This document shows positions 1-8,875 of a stretch of DNA of 64,000 nt, in pieces. Every line of letters starts with the position of its first letter. Positions within the stretch are counted from its first letter, which is position 1. This stretch comes from Martinezella lusitana (GTDB taxonomy: Bacteria; Pseudomonadota; Alphaproteobacteria; Rhizobiales; Rhizobiaceae). A program made the translations under genes and the position numbers. The DNA is taken from assembly GCF_016901135.1 (NCBI RefSeq), contig NZ_JAFEVL010000030.1:369882-433881 (forward strand), given 5' to 3'. The notes under the pieces are model-generated. The model was given only the letters and a program-made list of their open reading frames with translations, did not search any database and had not been told where the DNA came from.

Positions 1-845
1 GGCCCCTTGGCGAAAGGCGATTCCTCGCGTGCCTGATCCATATGAAGATAGATCAGGCGATTGCCGGCAACGCTGACGACCTTGAGTGCATCTGCCGTCT
101 GGAGCCTCTTGGTGTCGGCAGTCGGAATGCTTTCGATCATGTCGACATCGCCCGACAGCATTGCCGCGACGCGAGCGCTGCTGTTCTTGAAGACCCGGAA
201 CGTCACCTTGTCCCAGCTCACCTTCTCGCCCCAATAGCTGTCGTTGCGCTCGACGACGACCTTGTCATCAGGCGTCCAGGAGACGAACTTGAACGGGCCG
301 GTTCCGACCACGTCCTTGCCGGTATTCAGCTCCTCGGTGGTGGTATGCTCCAGTCTCGCCGGCAGGATGGCGATACGGCTGAGATTGTTGAGCAGCAGCG
401 GCGTCGGCCCGTCCGTCTTGATGCGCACCGTCAGCGGATCGACGGCAGTCACATCGGTGATCGCCTTGACATAGGGCATGAACGAGCTCGGGCTGTTCTT
501 CGAAGCCAAGGGCACGCGCTTGATGCTTGCCACAACGTCCTGCGCCGTGAACTCACCGCCATCGTGGAACTTGACGCCCGGGCGCAGCTTGAATTCCCAT
601 GTCGTGTCGTCGATCGTCTTCCAGGAGACCGCCAGTGCCGGCTGGATACGCTGCTTGGCATCCTGATTGACCAGTCCGTCAAAGATGTTGCGCGCAATCG
701 CGCTGTTCGGACCGACCACATAGAATTGCGGATCCATCGACGTTGTCGATGCTGCGAGACCGATGGTCAGGTCCTTGGTCTCGGCCGCGATGGGCCACAT
801 GAAGGCAGAAGCGACCAAAACGGCTGCCAGACTCGGAATTTTCAT
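1..845 (-). CDS. Peptide-type ABC transporter substrate-binding protein (SBP_bac_5 family), 3' end outside the window
   Basis: Read on the minus strand from an ATG at 845 preceded by a GGAGGA ribosome site. The product starts with a short Sec signal (MKIPSLAAVLVASAFMWPIA) and continues with features of family-5 extracytoplasmic binding proteins: a TSMDPQ segment near residue 35, IFDGLVNQD, and the WEFKLRPGVKFHDG stretch near residue 85. These proteins capture oligopeptides, opines or similar solutes in the periplasm and pass them to a Dpp/Opp-type ABC permease. About 281 of the usual 500-530 residues are visible before the left edge. A LysR gene starts divergently at 980, so the LysR protein probably controls this transporter. 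The substrate cannot be read from the sequence. Confidence 0.88.
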   Translation of the reverse strand, partial: MKIPSLAAVLVASAFMWPIAAETKDLTIGLAASTTSMDPQFYVVGPNSAIARNIFDGLVNQDAKQRIQPALAVSWKTIDDTTWEFKLRPGVKFHDGGEFTAQDVVASIKRVPLASKNSPSSFMPYVKAITDVTAVDPLTVRIKTDGPTPLLLNNLSRIAILPARLEHTTTEELNTGKDVVGTGPFKFVSWTPDDKVVVERNDSYWGEKVSWDKVTFRVFKNSSARVAAMLSGDVDMIESIPTADTKRLQTADALKVVSVAGNRLIYLHMDQAREESPFAKG

Positions 846-979
846 CTTGGGGCTCCTCCCATGCATTCAGCGATCCGCTCTCTCCCGGCGGATGGTTCCC
901 GCAATAACGCCTTTACTCGCAAAAGAAAAATTGCATTTAGTACACCCTTCATGCCTAAATGTTATGGAGGATCGCTCTC

Positions 980-1870
980 GTGCGATTAAAGCCGCGGCAG
1001 GTCGAAGCCTTTCGAAGCGTCATGATGACGGGCGGCATCACGGCCGCCGCCGAAGCCATGAATGTTACCCAACCCGCCGTCAGTCGCTTGATCCGAGATC
1101 TGGAGCAAATCGTCGAGATCACGCTTTTCGAGCGCCAGGGCACACGGCTATGGCCCACTGCGGAGGCCACCCAGCTCTTTCGCGAGGTCGAACGGCTCTA
1201 TCTCGGTCTAGACCAAATCGCCCAGGCTGCGGACGACATTCGCAAACACAAGAACATCGTCCTGCGCATCGCAAGCGTCACATCGCTGGTCCGGCCCTAT
1301 CTGCATCAGGCGCTCATCGACGTGATCGGCAACCGCCTCGATCTGCCCCTGGTGATCGACGTCGAAAACAGCCGGCATATCTGGGATATGGTCGAGAACA
1401 ACCGATACGATCTCGGCTTCGTTTTCGGCTCTCCGCGAATGGCGGATAAGAACGCAATTCTGTTGCATAGTTCGCATGCTGTGGCCGCCATGGCTCCCGC
1501 CCACAGGCTGGCATCCCGAGAGGTCATCACTCCAGCCGATCTGCAGGAGGAGCGTGTTCTGATCCCCGGCCGGAATTCACCGCTCAGGCTGGCATTGGAC
1601 CGAGCGTTCTCAAGCGAGGAGCAGCAGCCGGCCAGCACGATGGAAACCTCCATGCTGAACTGCTGCTATTTTGCCGCCTCCGGCATGGGGGTCGGCATCG
1701 TCGATCAGACGAGCCTTCGTTCGGCAGGCGCGGCCACCGTCGCCATCCCATTCGAACCGAGCATAGAAGTCTCTTATTTTGCGATCCGCCCGTCGGGCGG
1801 GCAGCGCATCGCCGTGCTGGATGACATCGTGAAACGGATGGGCGAGTTGATGGCGTTAACCGAGCTATAG
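980..1870 (+). CDS. LysR-family transcriptional regulator
   Basis: The 296-residue product has a typical LysR N-terminal winged helix (VEAFRSVMMTGGITAAAEAM, then VTQPAVSRLIRDLE) and a C-terminal periplasmic-binding-like effector domain. I prefer the GTG start at 980: a GGAGGA ribosome site lies at 966-971, and the protein then begins VRLKPRQVEAF as usual for the family. An ATG at 959 is in frame but lacks a ribosome site. Length is normal for the family. The gene is divergent from a peptide-type ABC binding protein, with about 134 bp between the starts, so it likely regulates that transporter. The general fold resembles opine and amino-acid responsive LysR proteins, but the inducer is unknown. 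Confidence 0.9.
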   Translation: MRLKPRQVEAFRSVMMTGGITAAAEAMNVTQPAVSRLIRDLEQIVEITLFERQGTRLWPTAEATQLFREVERLYLGLDQIAQAADDIRKHKNIVLRIASVTSLVRPYLHQALIDVIGNRLDLPLVIDVENSRHIWDMVENNRYDLGFVFGSPRMADKNAILLHSSHAVAAMAPAHRLASREVITPADLQEERVLIPGRNSPLRLALDRAFSSEEQQPASTMETSMLNCCYFAASGMGVGIVDQTSLRSAGAATVAIPFEPSIEVSYFAIRPSGGQRIAVLDDIVKRMGELMALTEL

Positions 1871-2332
1871 CTTGACTACCTCGCTATCCCAAGGAGCTAT
1901 GGGGCCGGCAGGCATCGTGAAATTGGCCAGCGATCAAGGAGTGTGCACCATGCCACCTTGTTTCACTTTAAATATCGACGGCCGTATAAATCTCAAACGG
2001 CAAAATATGCTTCGATAGCGGGGATGTCCCATGGGTATGGCTTTCGATTGAGCATGAGGACGTGCTTCTCAACAGCCTCGAGGGTCTGGAGAAGTCCGTC
2101 GCGGTCATGAAGCAGGTGACGTCTGTTGCCGCAAGCAACTATAGGCCTCAGGCGATACAGGGTATTTGGATGCATGCCCGGCGATATCACGTCGCCCGGG
2201 CGATGCCCGGACAGAACAGCCGAGCCTATCGCTTTCATCAAGGCGGCTCGACCGGATGCGCGGGTTTCTCTATAATCGAGGATCGAGATCGCCCCAGACT
2301 GTGGACGTCGGATCTAGCAGGAAGACGAAATC
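1871..2332. other. Intergenic region without a convincing gene
   Basis: This 462-bp stretch separates the LysR and AraC genes. Open frames exist on both strands (for example minus 1993-2241), but none has a convincing ribosome site or recognisable protein motifs, and they overlap one another. The last 100 bp should contain the promoter of the AraC gene. No tRNA, terminator with a T-run or repeat was seen. Confidence 0.5.
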
Positions 2333-3196
2333 ATGGATCGGCTCAACAACCCCAATGCCGCCAGTACCCTTCTTTCCAGCAGGGATCGCGGCTGGACGGG
2401 TCTGGAGGCGGAGTTCCTGCATATTCGGGCTGGCCGCACGCATGTGCCCGGATCGCAGACGCATCGGCTGGGCATTCATTTTGGACGAGCCGTGAATGCG
2501 CATTGCCAGTGCGACGGCCGGCATTATCGCCGTCAGCAGAAACACGGCGATATCGACGTCGTTCCCGCGGGACAGGATGGCTGGTGGGAAGATGATCGCG
2601 ATTGCACCATTCTGCGGCTGAACGTCGGGCCGGAACTCCTTAGTGCCGCCGCCCGCGAGCTCGGCCGGGATCCGGAAACCGTTTCGCTGGCACCGAAATT
2701 CCAGCTTCGTGATCCGCGGATCGAGTCGATAGCCTGGGCCATCAAGGCGGAGATCGAGGCGACCATACCATCCGATAGGACCTATGCGGACATGCTGGGC
2801 ATGGCTCTCGCAATACGCCTGGTGGAAAGCGACGGGCAAAAGCGGATCGAGCCGGCCGACACACGCGCGACATTGACCAGCCGACAACAACGACGTCTCG
2901 CGGAATTCATCGAAGACCACATCGATCAAGCGCTGTCCCTTGCCGATCTGGCCGCAATCGCAGGGCTCAGCGTATCGCATTTGAAACCACTGTTTCGCGC
3001 CACCTTCGGCATGCCGGTCCATAAATATGTCCTGACGCGCCGTGTCGAGCGCGCCAGATTGCTTCTTATGGCAGCGGACATGCCCGTCGCCCAGGTCGCA
3101 TTGGAAACCGGCTTTGCCCACCAAAGCCATATGGCGCACTGGATGCGGCGCATTCTCGGGCTCACGCCCGGCATGATAACCCGAATGCATTCCTGA
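2333..3196 (+). CDS. AraC-family transcriptional regulator
   Basis: The 287-residue protein carries a C-terminal AraC/XylS double helix-turn-helix (about residues 185-285): LADLAAIAGLSVSHLKPLFR, then the linker and the second motif ending in HMAHWMRRILGLTPG. The N-terminal part is a variable sensing domain without a clear ligand signature. The ATG at 2333 is preceded by AGGAAG. The next gene, an NmrA-like reductase, starts 101 bp downstream on the same strand and is a plausible target, as AraC regulators of this type often sit beside the oxidoreductase they control. The inducer is unknown. Confidence 0.9.
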   Translation: MDRLNNPNAASTLLSSRDRGWTGLEAEFLHIRAGRTHVPGSQTHRLGIHFGRAVNAHCQCDGRHYRRQQKHGDIDVVPAGQDGWWEDDRDCTILRLNVGPELLSAAARELGRDPETVSLAPKFQLRDPRIESIAWAIKAEIEATIPSDRTYADMLGMALAIRLVESDGQKRIEPADTRATLTSRQQRRLAEFIEDHIDQALSLADLAAIAGLSVSHLKPLFRATFGMPVHKYVLTRRVERARLLLMAADMPVAQVALETGFAHQSHMAHWMRRILGLTPGMITRMHS

Positions 3197-3297
3197 CATC
3201 GATTGTTGTCCGAACCTGCAATAGACCATCCGAACATGCGCGAACCGATGAGCGCCAATGGACTAGGTTTGCTGGGAGACGAACAGGAGAAGACACG

Positions 3298-4176
3298 ATG
3301 CACGTCATTCTAGGCGCCACCGGGAAAATTGGCCGCACGACTATTGCCTCCCTACGCAAGGCCGGGGCGCCGGTCCGCGCCGTCCTGCGCGATCCCTCGC
3401 AAGCGCAGGAATTTTCCGACCTCGGCTGCGAGATCGCCATTGCCGACCTGCATGATCGTCAGGCCCTGGCCGCGGCAATGAATGACGCCCTTGCCGTCCA
3501 GGTCATCTGCCCGGTCGATATTCGCGCGGAGCATGCGCATTCGAGAATGTTGCAACTGATCGATTCACTGGGCGAGGCTTTGGCGGCAGCCAAACCTCAG
3601 CTCGTCCTCGCTATCTCCGATTACGGCGCGGAGCGGAGTTCCGGCACAGGCGTCACCTTGATCTTTCACGCGTTGGAGGCGCGGCTGCGAAAGCTGCCTT
3701 CCAGGCTTATCCTCCTGCGATCGGCCGAGCATATGGAGAATTGGTCACGTCTAGCAAAGGCTGCTGCCGAGAGCGGCCGATTGCCGAGCTTCTACCACCC
3801 GCTGACCAAGCTGCTCCCCACAGTCTCCGCCTTCGACGTGGGTTCGATATCAGCCGAACTGCTTCTGGATAACAAGGATGCGAAACTGAGAATCGTCCAC
3901 GCCGAGGGTCCGCGACGCTACACGCCAAATGACATCGCGGCGGCCATCGGCGTGCTGGCCGGCCGCGATGTCGTCGCCCTACCGCTGCCCGAAACGGAAT
4001 GGCGGACCGTACTGATACGAGCGGGTCTTTCCGAGGACTATGCAGGGCTGCTGGTCGAGCTTTATGTCGCACACAATGCCGGCAGGATAGATGCGGAAAG
4101 CGATGTAGGCGAGATTTATCGAGGCAAGACTGAATTGGTGGATGCGCTACGGCCGCTTCTCAGCGCACGAGCATAA
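3298..4176 (+). CDS. NmrA-like NAD(P)-binding protein (atypical short-chain dehydrogenase)
   Basis: The N-terminus MHVILGATGKIGRTTIASL is a Rossmann GxxGxxG dinucleotide site of the NmrA / quinone oxidoreductase-2 type, followed by an acidic strand and LRDPSQAQEF, which in this family marks NADP(H) preference. At 292 residues it has normal family length and lacks the classical YxxxK pair of short-chain dehydrogenases. Such proteins are cytosolic redox sensors or quinone/aldehyde reductases; the substrate is not predictable here. A GGAGAAG ribosome site lies just before the ATG. It follows the AraC gene on the same strand. Confidence 0.82.
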   Translation: MHVILGATGKIGRTTIASLRKAGAPVRAVLRDPSQAQEFSDLGCEIAIADLHDRQALAAAMNDALAVQVICPVDIRAEHAHSRMLQLIDSLGEALAAAKPQLVLAISDYGAERSSGTGVTLIFHALEARLRKLPSRLILLRSAEHMENWSRLAKAAAESGRLPSFYHPLTKLLPTVSAFDVGSISAELLLDNKDAKLRIVHAEGPRRYTPNDIAAAIGVLAGRDVVALPLPETEWRTVLIRAGLSEDYAGLLVELYVAHNAGRIDAESDVGEIYRGKTELVDALRPLLSARA

Positions 4177-4343
4177 ATTCCCGCCCTCAATGCACTCCTC
4201 CGCCGCTACCCACCTTGAGATCGACATTGCTGAGGATCAAGGCAGCCAGCACCACAACGCCGAACAAAACCCAGACGGGATGCCGGCATACCCGAGGACG
4301 CCGTCACCATGACGCCCGGCGGAATGGCTACAACCCAATAGGC

Positions 4344-5405
4344 CTAGCGGCTCCCGGAAATGCTTTGGGCGTCTTTATCGAACAGATGCAGTTGGCCGCG
4401 ATCGATGGCGAGACTGACGGGCTGGCCGACGCTCAGATGAACGTTGCCCGGCAGGCGGACAGTCGTCAATTGATAGCCATCATGAGCCACATAGGCATAG
4501 GTGTCGGAGCCGAGCCGTTCGATGACGTCAATCCTGCCTTCGAGATTGCCATGTCCGGGCTCCAGGATGCCAATATGCTCGGGTCGGGCACCAAGCTTGG
4601 CAGCCTGGGCCGGCGCGGAAGGCAGCGACAGCATGCCACCGGAAGCGATTTTCAGTCCTCCAGCGACTGGCTCGACATCGTAGACGTTCATCTTCGGCGA
4701 GCCGAGAAACTGCGCGACGAAGAGATTGGCCGGCTTCTCATAGAGATCGATCGGTGAGCCGATTTGTTGGATGGCGCCGTCCTTGAGCACGACGATCTTG
4801 TCGGCAAGCGTCATCGCCTCGACCTGGTCGTGGGTGACATAGATCATCGTCGCACCAAGGCGCTGATGCAGCCTGGCGATCTCGATGCGCATTTCCGCGC
4901 GCAGTGCAGCATCGAGGTTCGAAAGAGGCTCGTCGAACAGAAACGCCACCGGGTCGCGAACAATGGCACGGCCGATTGCGACGCGCTGGCGCTGCCCACC
5001 GGATAGTTCCTTGGGCTTTCGATCGAGGTAGCTTTCCAGCCGCAGCGCGGCCGCAGCCGCCTGGACGCGCCGGTTAATCTCGGCCTTTGGCGTGCGGGCG
5101 ACCTCCAGACCAAAGGCCATATTGGCCCGCACCGTCTTATGCGGATAAAGCGCGTAGGACTGGAAGACCATGGACAATGCCCGGTCCGCAGGCCCGAGCT
5201 CCGTGACGTCCTCGCCGCCGATCAGGACTTGGCCGGAGGTGACCTCTTCCAGACCGGCGACGAGGCGCAGCAGCGTTGATTTACCGCTGCCGGAAGGGCC
5301 GACGAAGACGACGAACTCGCCGTCTTCTATCCGCAGATCAAGCCCGTGAATAATGTCCAGGGCGCCGAAGGATTTGCGGATGTTGTTCAGTTCGATAACG
5401 GCCAT
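4344..5405 (-). CDS. Sugar-type ABC transporter ATP-binding protein (MalK/UgpC/MsmX type)
   Basis: The 353-residue ATPase has Walker A GPSGSGKST (residues 36-44), the signature LSGGQRQR near 135, Walker B FLFDEPLSNLD, the H-loop YVTHDQ, and a C-terminal TOBE/MalK-like regulatory extension (about 240-353). It powers carbohydrate import through the two permeases encoded immediately upstream in the same operon, with the binding protein at its head. The gap to the permease stop is 18 bp. It is the last recognisable gene of the operon. The 167 bp beyond it hold only a short hydrophobic frame without a start codon. Confidence 0.94.
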   Translation of the reverse strand: MAVIELNNIRKSFGALDIIHGLDLRIEDGEFVVFVGPSGSGKSTLLRLVAGLEEVTSGQVLIGGEDVTELGPADRALSMVFQSYALYPHKTVRANMAFGLEVARTPKAEINRRVQAAAAALRLESYLDRKPKELSGGQRQRVAIGRAIVRDPVAFLFDEPLSNLDAALRAEMRIEIARLHQRLGATMIYVTHDQVEAMTLADKIVVLKDGAIQQIGSPIDLYEKPANLFVAQFLGSPKMNVYDVEPVAGGLKIASGGMLSLPSAPAQAAKLGARPEHIGILEPGHGNLEGRIDVIERLGSDTYAYVAHDGYQLTTVRLPGNVHLSVGQPVSLAIDRGQLHLFDKDAQSISGSR

Positions 5406-5423
5406 GTTTGTCTCTCCGCGGCT

Positions 5424-6308
5424 TCACGCCTTGACGCCGCCAGCACCCAGGCCACCTTGCCAGAAGCGCTGCATGACGATGAAAGCTACAATGACGGGAA
5501 CAATGCTGATCAGCGCACCTGCCAGCACGAGTGTGAAGAGTGCGGCACCGCCGCCCGAGCCGACTGTCGCCGTCGCATACCATTGGGCAAGGCCGACCGT
5601 GACCGGAAAATATTCCGGCGAACTCAGCACGACCAAGGGCAGGAAGTAATTGTTCCAGGTCGCGACGAAAGACAGGATCAGCACGGTTGCAAAACCCGGC
5701 ATCAGCAGACGCAGCGCCAGGGAAAAGAAGATGTGGAGCTCGCCGGCGCCATCGACACGGCCGGCATCGAGCAGCTCGTTCGGGATCGCATCGTCGGCAT
5801 AGACGCGCATCAGGAAGACGCCGGGCGGATAGACGAGCGAAGGCAGGATGACAGCCCAGGGCGTGTTGACGAGGCCGACCTTGGACATCAACAGGAACAG
5901 CGGCACGACGAGCGCCGTCTGCGGGATCATGACGGCGCCGAGGATGATCGCAAAGACGAGCCTCTTGCCGAGGAACTCATACTTCGCAAGCGCATATCCG
6001 GCCATCGTGGCGAACAGTGCCGCGCCGATCCCGGCCGTGGTTGCATAGACGATGGTGTTGAGCAGCCAGCGGGCAAAAATGCCGTCCTGGAAGCTGAAGA
6101 CCTGCTGGATGTTGTCAAACAGCTTGAAGTCGGCTGCGAACCAGAGGCCGAAGGTGGTGAAAAGGTCGTTGTTCGATTTCGACGCGGAAACGAGAACATA
6201 GAAAAGCGGCAGCGCCGTATAGAGCCATATGACGAGCAGGATTGCCGAGAGCATCCAACGGTTACGACGGAACGACGGCGAGCGCTTCGATTTGCCGACA
6301 ATGGTCAT
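5424..6308 (-). CDS. Sugar ABC transporter permease, MalG type
   Basis: The 294-residue inner-membrane protein has about six transmembrane segments and the cytoplasmic EAA-type loop (LLDAGRVDGAGELHIFF) that docks on the ATPase. Its length and N-terminus fit the MalG/UgpE (CUT1) family. The start overlaps the stop of the upstream permease by 4 bp (ATGA), showing translational coupling. Together with the MalF-type partner it forms the translocation channel for the substrate delivered by the Tat-exported binding protein. Confidence 0.93.
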   Translation of the reverse strand: MTIVGKSKRSPSFRRNRWMLSAILLVIWLYTALPLFYVLVSASKSNNDLFTTFGLWFAADFKLFDNIQQVFSFQDGIFARWLLNTIVYATTAGIGAALFATMAGYALAKYEFLGKRLVFAIILGAVMIPQTALVVPLFLLMSKVGLVNTPWAVILPSLVYPPGVFLMRVYADDAIPNELLDAGRVDGAGELHIFFSLALRLLMPGFATVLILSFVATWNNYFLPLVVLSSPEYFPVTVGLAQWYATATVGSGGGAALFTLVLAGALISIVPVIVAFIVMQRFWQGGLGAGGVKA

Positions 6309-7213
6309 GCCTTGCCTCCGCGATTGACGATGAGCATGAAGGCATAGGAGATAACAGCCGTGACTGCGCCGAGCAGGAAGGACATCGCGGCCGAGTAATT
6401 ATATTGCTGGTTGGCGAAGGCGAGCGTGTAGGCATAGTAGTTCGGCGTATAAGAATTGGTGATGCTGAGCGGCGCCAGATTTCGCAGCAGATAGGGTTCC
6501 GAAAAGAGCTGCAGGGAACCAATGATCGAGAAGATGATCGTCACGACGACCATCGGCGCGATCAGCGGAAGCTTGACGCGCAGCGCATAGACGAAAGCAC
6601 TTGCGCCATCCATCGACGCGGCCTCCTCCAGATCGGACGGGATCGCTTGGAGTGCGGCGTAATAGATGATCATCTGATAGCCCGTATATTCCCAGTTGGC
6701 GATGTTGGCGATCGACGGGAGAATTGTGCTGGCTCCAAGAAAGTTCGGCGCGGGGAGCCCAACGGCATTGGCGAGCTGCGTAAACGGGCCGAAGGCCGGG
6801 CCGTAGAGATAGCCCCAGATCAGCGTGGCGATGACGGCGGGGACGGCATAGGGCAGAAACAGGCTCATCCGGAAAAAGCTCTTGGCATAGACGGTGCCGC
6901 TATCGAGGATCAGTGCGATGAGGAGAGCGATGGCGACCATGCCCGGGATCTGGATCACGGCAAATTTGAGGAGGACGACGACACCCTGCCAGAATTTCGG
7001 ATCGCCGAGGGCGCGCACGAAATTGTCTGCTCCGACGAATTTGGTGCCGGCGACCACCGTCGTCTTGTAAACAGCCAGATTGAGGGCATAGAGCATCGGG
7101 GCGATCAGGAAGGCGATGAAGAGCAGCGCAAACGGCGCAAGGAAGAGCAAGGGCGCCAGTTTCTTGCCTATGCGGCGGCGCCGTTTGCGGCTACTAGGAC
7201 CAGCCATTTGCAT
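6305..7213 (-). CDS. Sugar ABC transporter permease, MalF/UgpA type
   Basis: The 302-residue membrane protein begins with a basic stretch (SSRKRRRRIGKK) and the first membrane helix LFLAPFALLFIAFLIAPMLY, and contains the EAA loop (EEAASMDGASAFVYALRV). These are typical of CUT1 sugar permeases. It lies 87 bp after the binding-protein gene, with a GC-rich hairpin in between, and overlaps the next permease by 4 bp. It works in the inner membrane as a heterodimer with the MalG-type partner. Confidence 0.93.
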   Translation of the reverse strand: MQMAGPSSRKRRRRIGKKLAPLLFLAPFALLFIAFLIAPMLYALNLAVYKTTVVAGTKFVGADNFVRALGDPKFWQGVVVLLKFAVIQIPGMVAIALLIALILDSGTVYAKSFFRMSLFLPYAVPAVIATLIWGYLYGPAFGPFTQLANAVGLPAPNFLGASTILPSIANIANWEYTGYQMIIYYAALQAIPSDLEEAASMDGASAFVYALRVKLPLIAPMVVVTIIFSIIGSLQLFSEPYLLRNLAPLSITNSYTPNYYAYTLAFANQQYNYSAAMSFLLGAVTAVISYAFMLIVNRGGKA

Positions 7214-7270
7214 TGTCTCCGGCTGCGAATTGCACCTGCGCCTCAGCGCGGGTCATGCAAGAAGAATATA

Positions 7271-7291
7271 TGCGGGGGCCAAGCCCCCGCA
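7271..7291 (-). terminator. Intra-operon GC hairpin after the binding-protein gene
   Basis: A perfect 9-bp inverted repeat (TGCGGGGGC, 3-nt loop, GCCCCCGCA) sits 10 bp past the stop of the binding-protein gene and before the first permease. It has no following run of T on the minus strand, so it is more likely a partial terminator or mRNA stabiliser that keeps the binding protein in excess over the membrane subunits. That role is common in such operons but is inferred here. Confidence 0.6.
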
Positions 7292-7300
7292 CGCAGATGA

Positions 7301-8641
7301 TCAACCGTTGGAAACGGTATATCCCTGATCGGAGCAGTAGGCGCTCACGCCCTCCTGCAGGCGATCGAAGGCGTCGCTGAGCGATCCCTTGCCGCCGATC
7401 GAGGCGGAAAGCTCCTGCTGCACCTGACCGGCGAGGTAATCCTGGAACGGCGCGTACTGGAACGACGAGTCGACATGCTTGGCCGCCTCGACAAAGACCT
7501 CGTTGACGGCCTGGCCGCCATAGAGATCGTATTTGTGATTGATCAGCTCGGGATCTGAGACCAGTTCCTTGAGCACGGGGAAAAGGAACTGCTTGGTGTT
7601 CCAGAGACGGGCTGCCTGAGGATCCGCACCGAGAAACACGGCAAGCTGCGTTGCCTCCTTCGGATGCTTCGTGGTCTTGAAGGTCGCGAAGGTGGAACCG
7701 CCCAGATTTGCGGTCACATATTTTCCTTCCTCCCATTGCGGCAGGGGAGCTGCACGCCAGTGACCGTTGCTCTTCTTGGCGAACTGCGGAATGAACACCG
7801 CACCCCAGGCGCCGGTCATCCACGACGCATAGGTGCCTTCATCCAGTCCGGTGAACCAGTCGGTGGTCCAGACCGGGGTTTTGACGCCCACGGCCTTCGC
7901 ATCGATGAGATCCTGCCAGTAGGTGGCCCATTTCTTGGCGATGGCATCGTTCAGGTTGAGCTTCAGGTCGGTGCCCTTGAGTTCAAACGGCTTCCAGCCT
8001 GCCTGCGCCAGAAGAGCGATGACCCAACCGCCATCGGCCGTGCCGCCGAAATTGGTGAGGAATGTATCCGGTGACGCCTTGCTCAGCGCTTTCGAGCTTT
8101 CGGCAAAGGCGGCCCAGGTCTTGGGCACTTCGATCTTGTGAGCGTCCAGCACATCGGCGCGGTAGAGAATGCCCATCGGGCCGGAGTCCCACGGGATACC
8201 ATAGACCGCGGCGCCGTCGGACGCAGAAGCCCAGGTCCAGTCGATGAACTTGTCCTTGACGTCGTTGGCGCCGTACTGACCCATGTCTAGTAGCGCCTGA
8301 AGCTGCCGGAAGCCGGGGATATTGGTGAACTCGACCTGACCAACGTCCGGCAGGCCGGTGCCGGCCTGGATCGCGTTGCGCAGCTTGACATACTCAGCAG
8401 GTCCCTGACCGGCATTCTCGAGCTTGACGCTGATATGCGGAAAAGCCTTGGTAAACAGATCGATCTGGGACTGCGTATTCGGCGTCCAGGCCCACATTGT
8501 AAGCTCGACCTTTTCCTGAGCGACGGCCGAAGTACCGATGCCCGAGAAGGCAGCGGCGGCGGCGCCTGCACCGGCTGCCTGCAGCAACCGGCGGCGGCTC
8601 AATGCGATCTGGATGATGTCCTTGTTCATGTCGTTGGTCAT
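7301..8641 (-). CDS. Sugar ABC transporter substrate-binding protein with Tat signal (SBP_bac_1 family)
   Basis: The chosen start is the ATG at 8641, placed 7 nt after GGAGG; a longer frame to 8734 lacks a ribosome site. The 446-residue product has a twin-arginine type signal (SRRRLLQAAGAGAAAAAFSG) and then the family-1 solute-binding fold (VELTMWAW near the start of the mature protein, IPWDSGPMGILYRADVL, WMTGAWG). It should bind a carbohydrate or related solute in the periplasm and feed the permease pair and ATPase encoded downstream. The divergent lacI gene with shared operator-like sites suggests that the substrate, or a product of it, is the inducer. Confidence 0.93.
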   Translation of the reverse strand: MTNDMNKDIIQIALSRRRLLQAAGAGAAAAAFSGIGTSAVAQEKVELTMWAWTPNTQSQIDLFTKAFPHISVKLENAGQGPAEYVKLRNAIQAGTGLPDVGQVEFTNIPGFRQLQALLDMGQYGANDVKDKFIDWTWASASDGAAVYGIPWDSGPMGILYRADVLDAHKIEVPKTWAAFAESSKALSKASPDTFLTNFGGTADGGWVIALLAQAGWKPFELKGTDLKLNLNDAIAKKWATYWQDLIDAKAVGVKTPVWTTDWFTGLDEGTYASWMTGAWGAVFIPQFAKKSNGHWRAAPLPQWEEGKYVTANLGGSTFATFKTTKHPKEATQLAVFLGADPQAARLWNTKQFLFPVLKELVSDPELINHKYDLYGGQAVNEVFVEAAKHVDSSFQYAPFQDYLAGQVQQELSASIGGKGSLSDAFDRLQEGVSAYCSDQGYTVSNG

Positions 8642-8701
8642 TGCATGTCCTCCCACATTCGACGAAACCGCACCCTCCCGGATCGGTTCTTTCGTGATGA
8701 C

Positions 8702-8748
8702 GCGCAATTCATCACGCGCAATTTGCATTGTCAATTGCGCAATTTGCG
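8702..8748. promoter_or_regulatory. Candidate LacI-family operators in the transporter / lacI divergent promoter region
   Basis: Three direct copies of GCGCAATT start at 8702, 8716 and 8737. The last two extend to CGCAATTTGCA (8717-8727) and CGCAATTTGCG (8738-8748), spaced 21 bp apart, about two helical turns. The palindrome AATTGCGCAATT covers 8733-8744. The CGCAATTTGCG core recurs, inverted, at 9885-9895 directly after the lacI coding region. The position between two divergent starts (8641 and 8876) fits autoregulated repression of both transcripts. Binding by the neighbouring LacI protein is inferred. Confidence 0.6.
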
Positions 8749-8875
8749 TACTTATGCAAAATTCGTCGTAATTTTCGTGTATTCGATGGCGACAGGGGCG
8801 TTGATATCGATGCTCGGGGATGGATTTCTTGCGGGAATCCCGTGATTATTGGGGATAATCTGAAGGATAGGCAAT

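Noticed and set aside
42..989. Long plus-strand frame at the left edge
   Set aside because: It is antisense to the peptide-binding protein gene, whose signal peptide, ribosome site and family motifs are clear on the minus strand.
2062..2595. Plus-strand frame overlapping the start of the AraC gene
   Set aside because: It overlaps the AraC coding region in another frame and has no ribosome site.
4177..4343. Minus-strand hydrophobic frame ending WVLFGVVVLAALILSNVDLK after the ABC ATPase gene
   Set aside because: It has an upstream stop and no start codon with a ribosome site; it might be a gene remnant but cannot be supported.
5346..7300. Two long plus-strand frames opposite the ABC permeases
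   Set aside because: Composition is charged and repetitive without motifs; the opposite strand encodes clear permeases with coupled overlaps.
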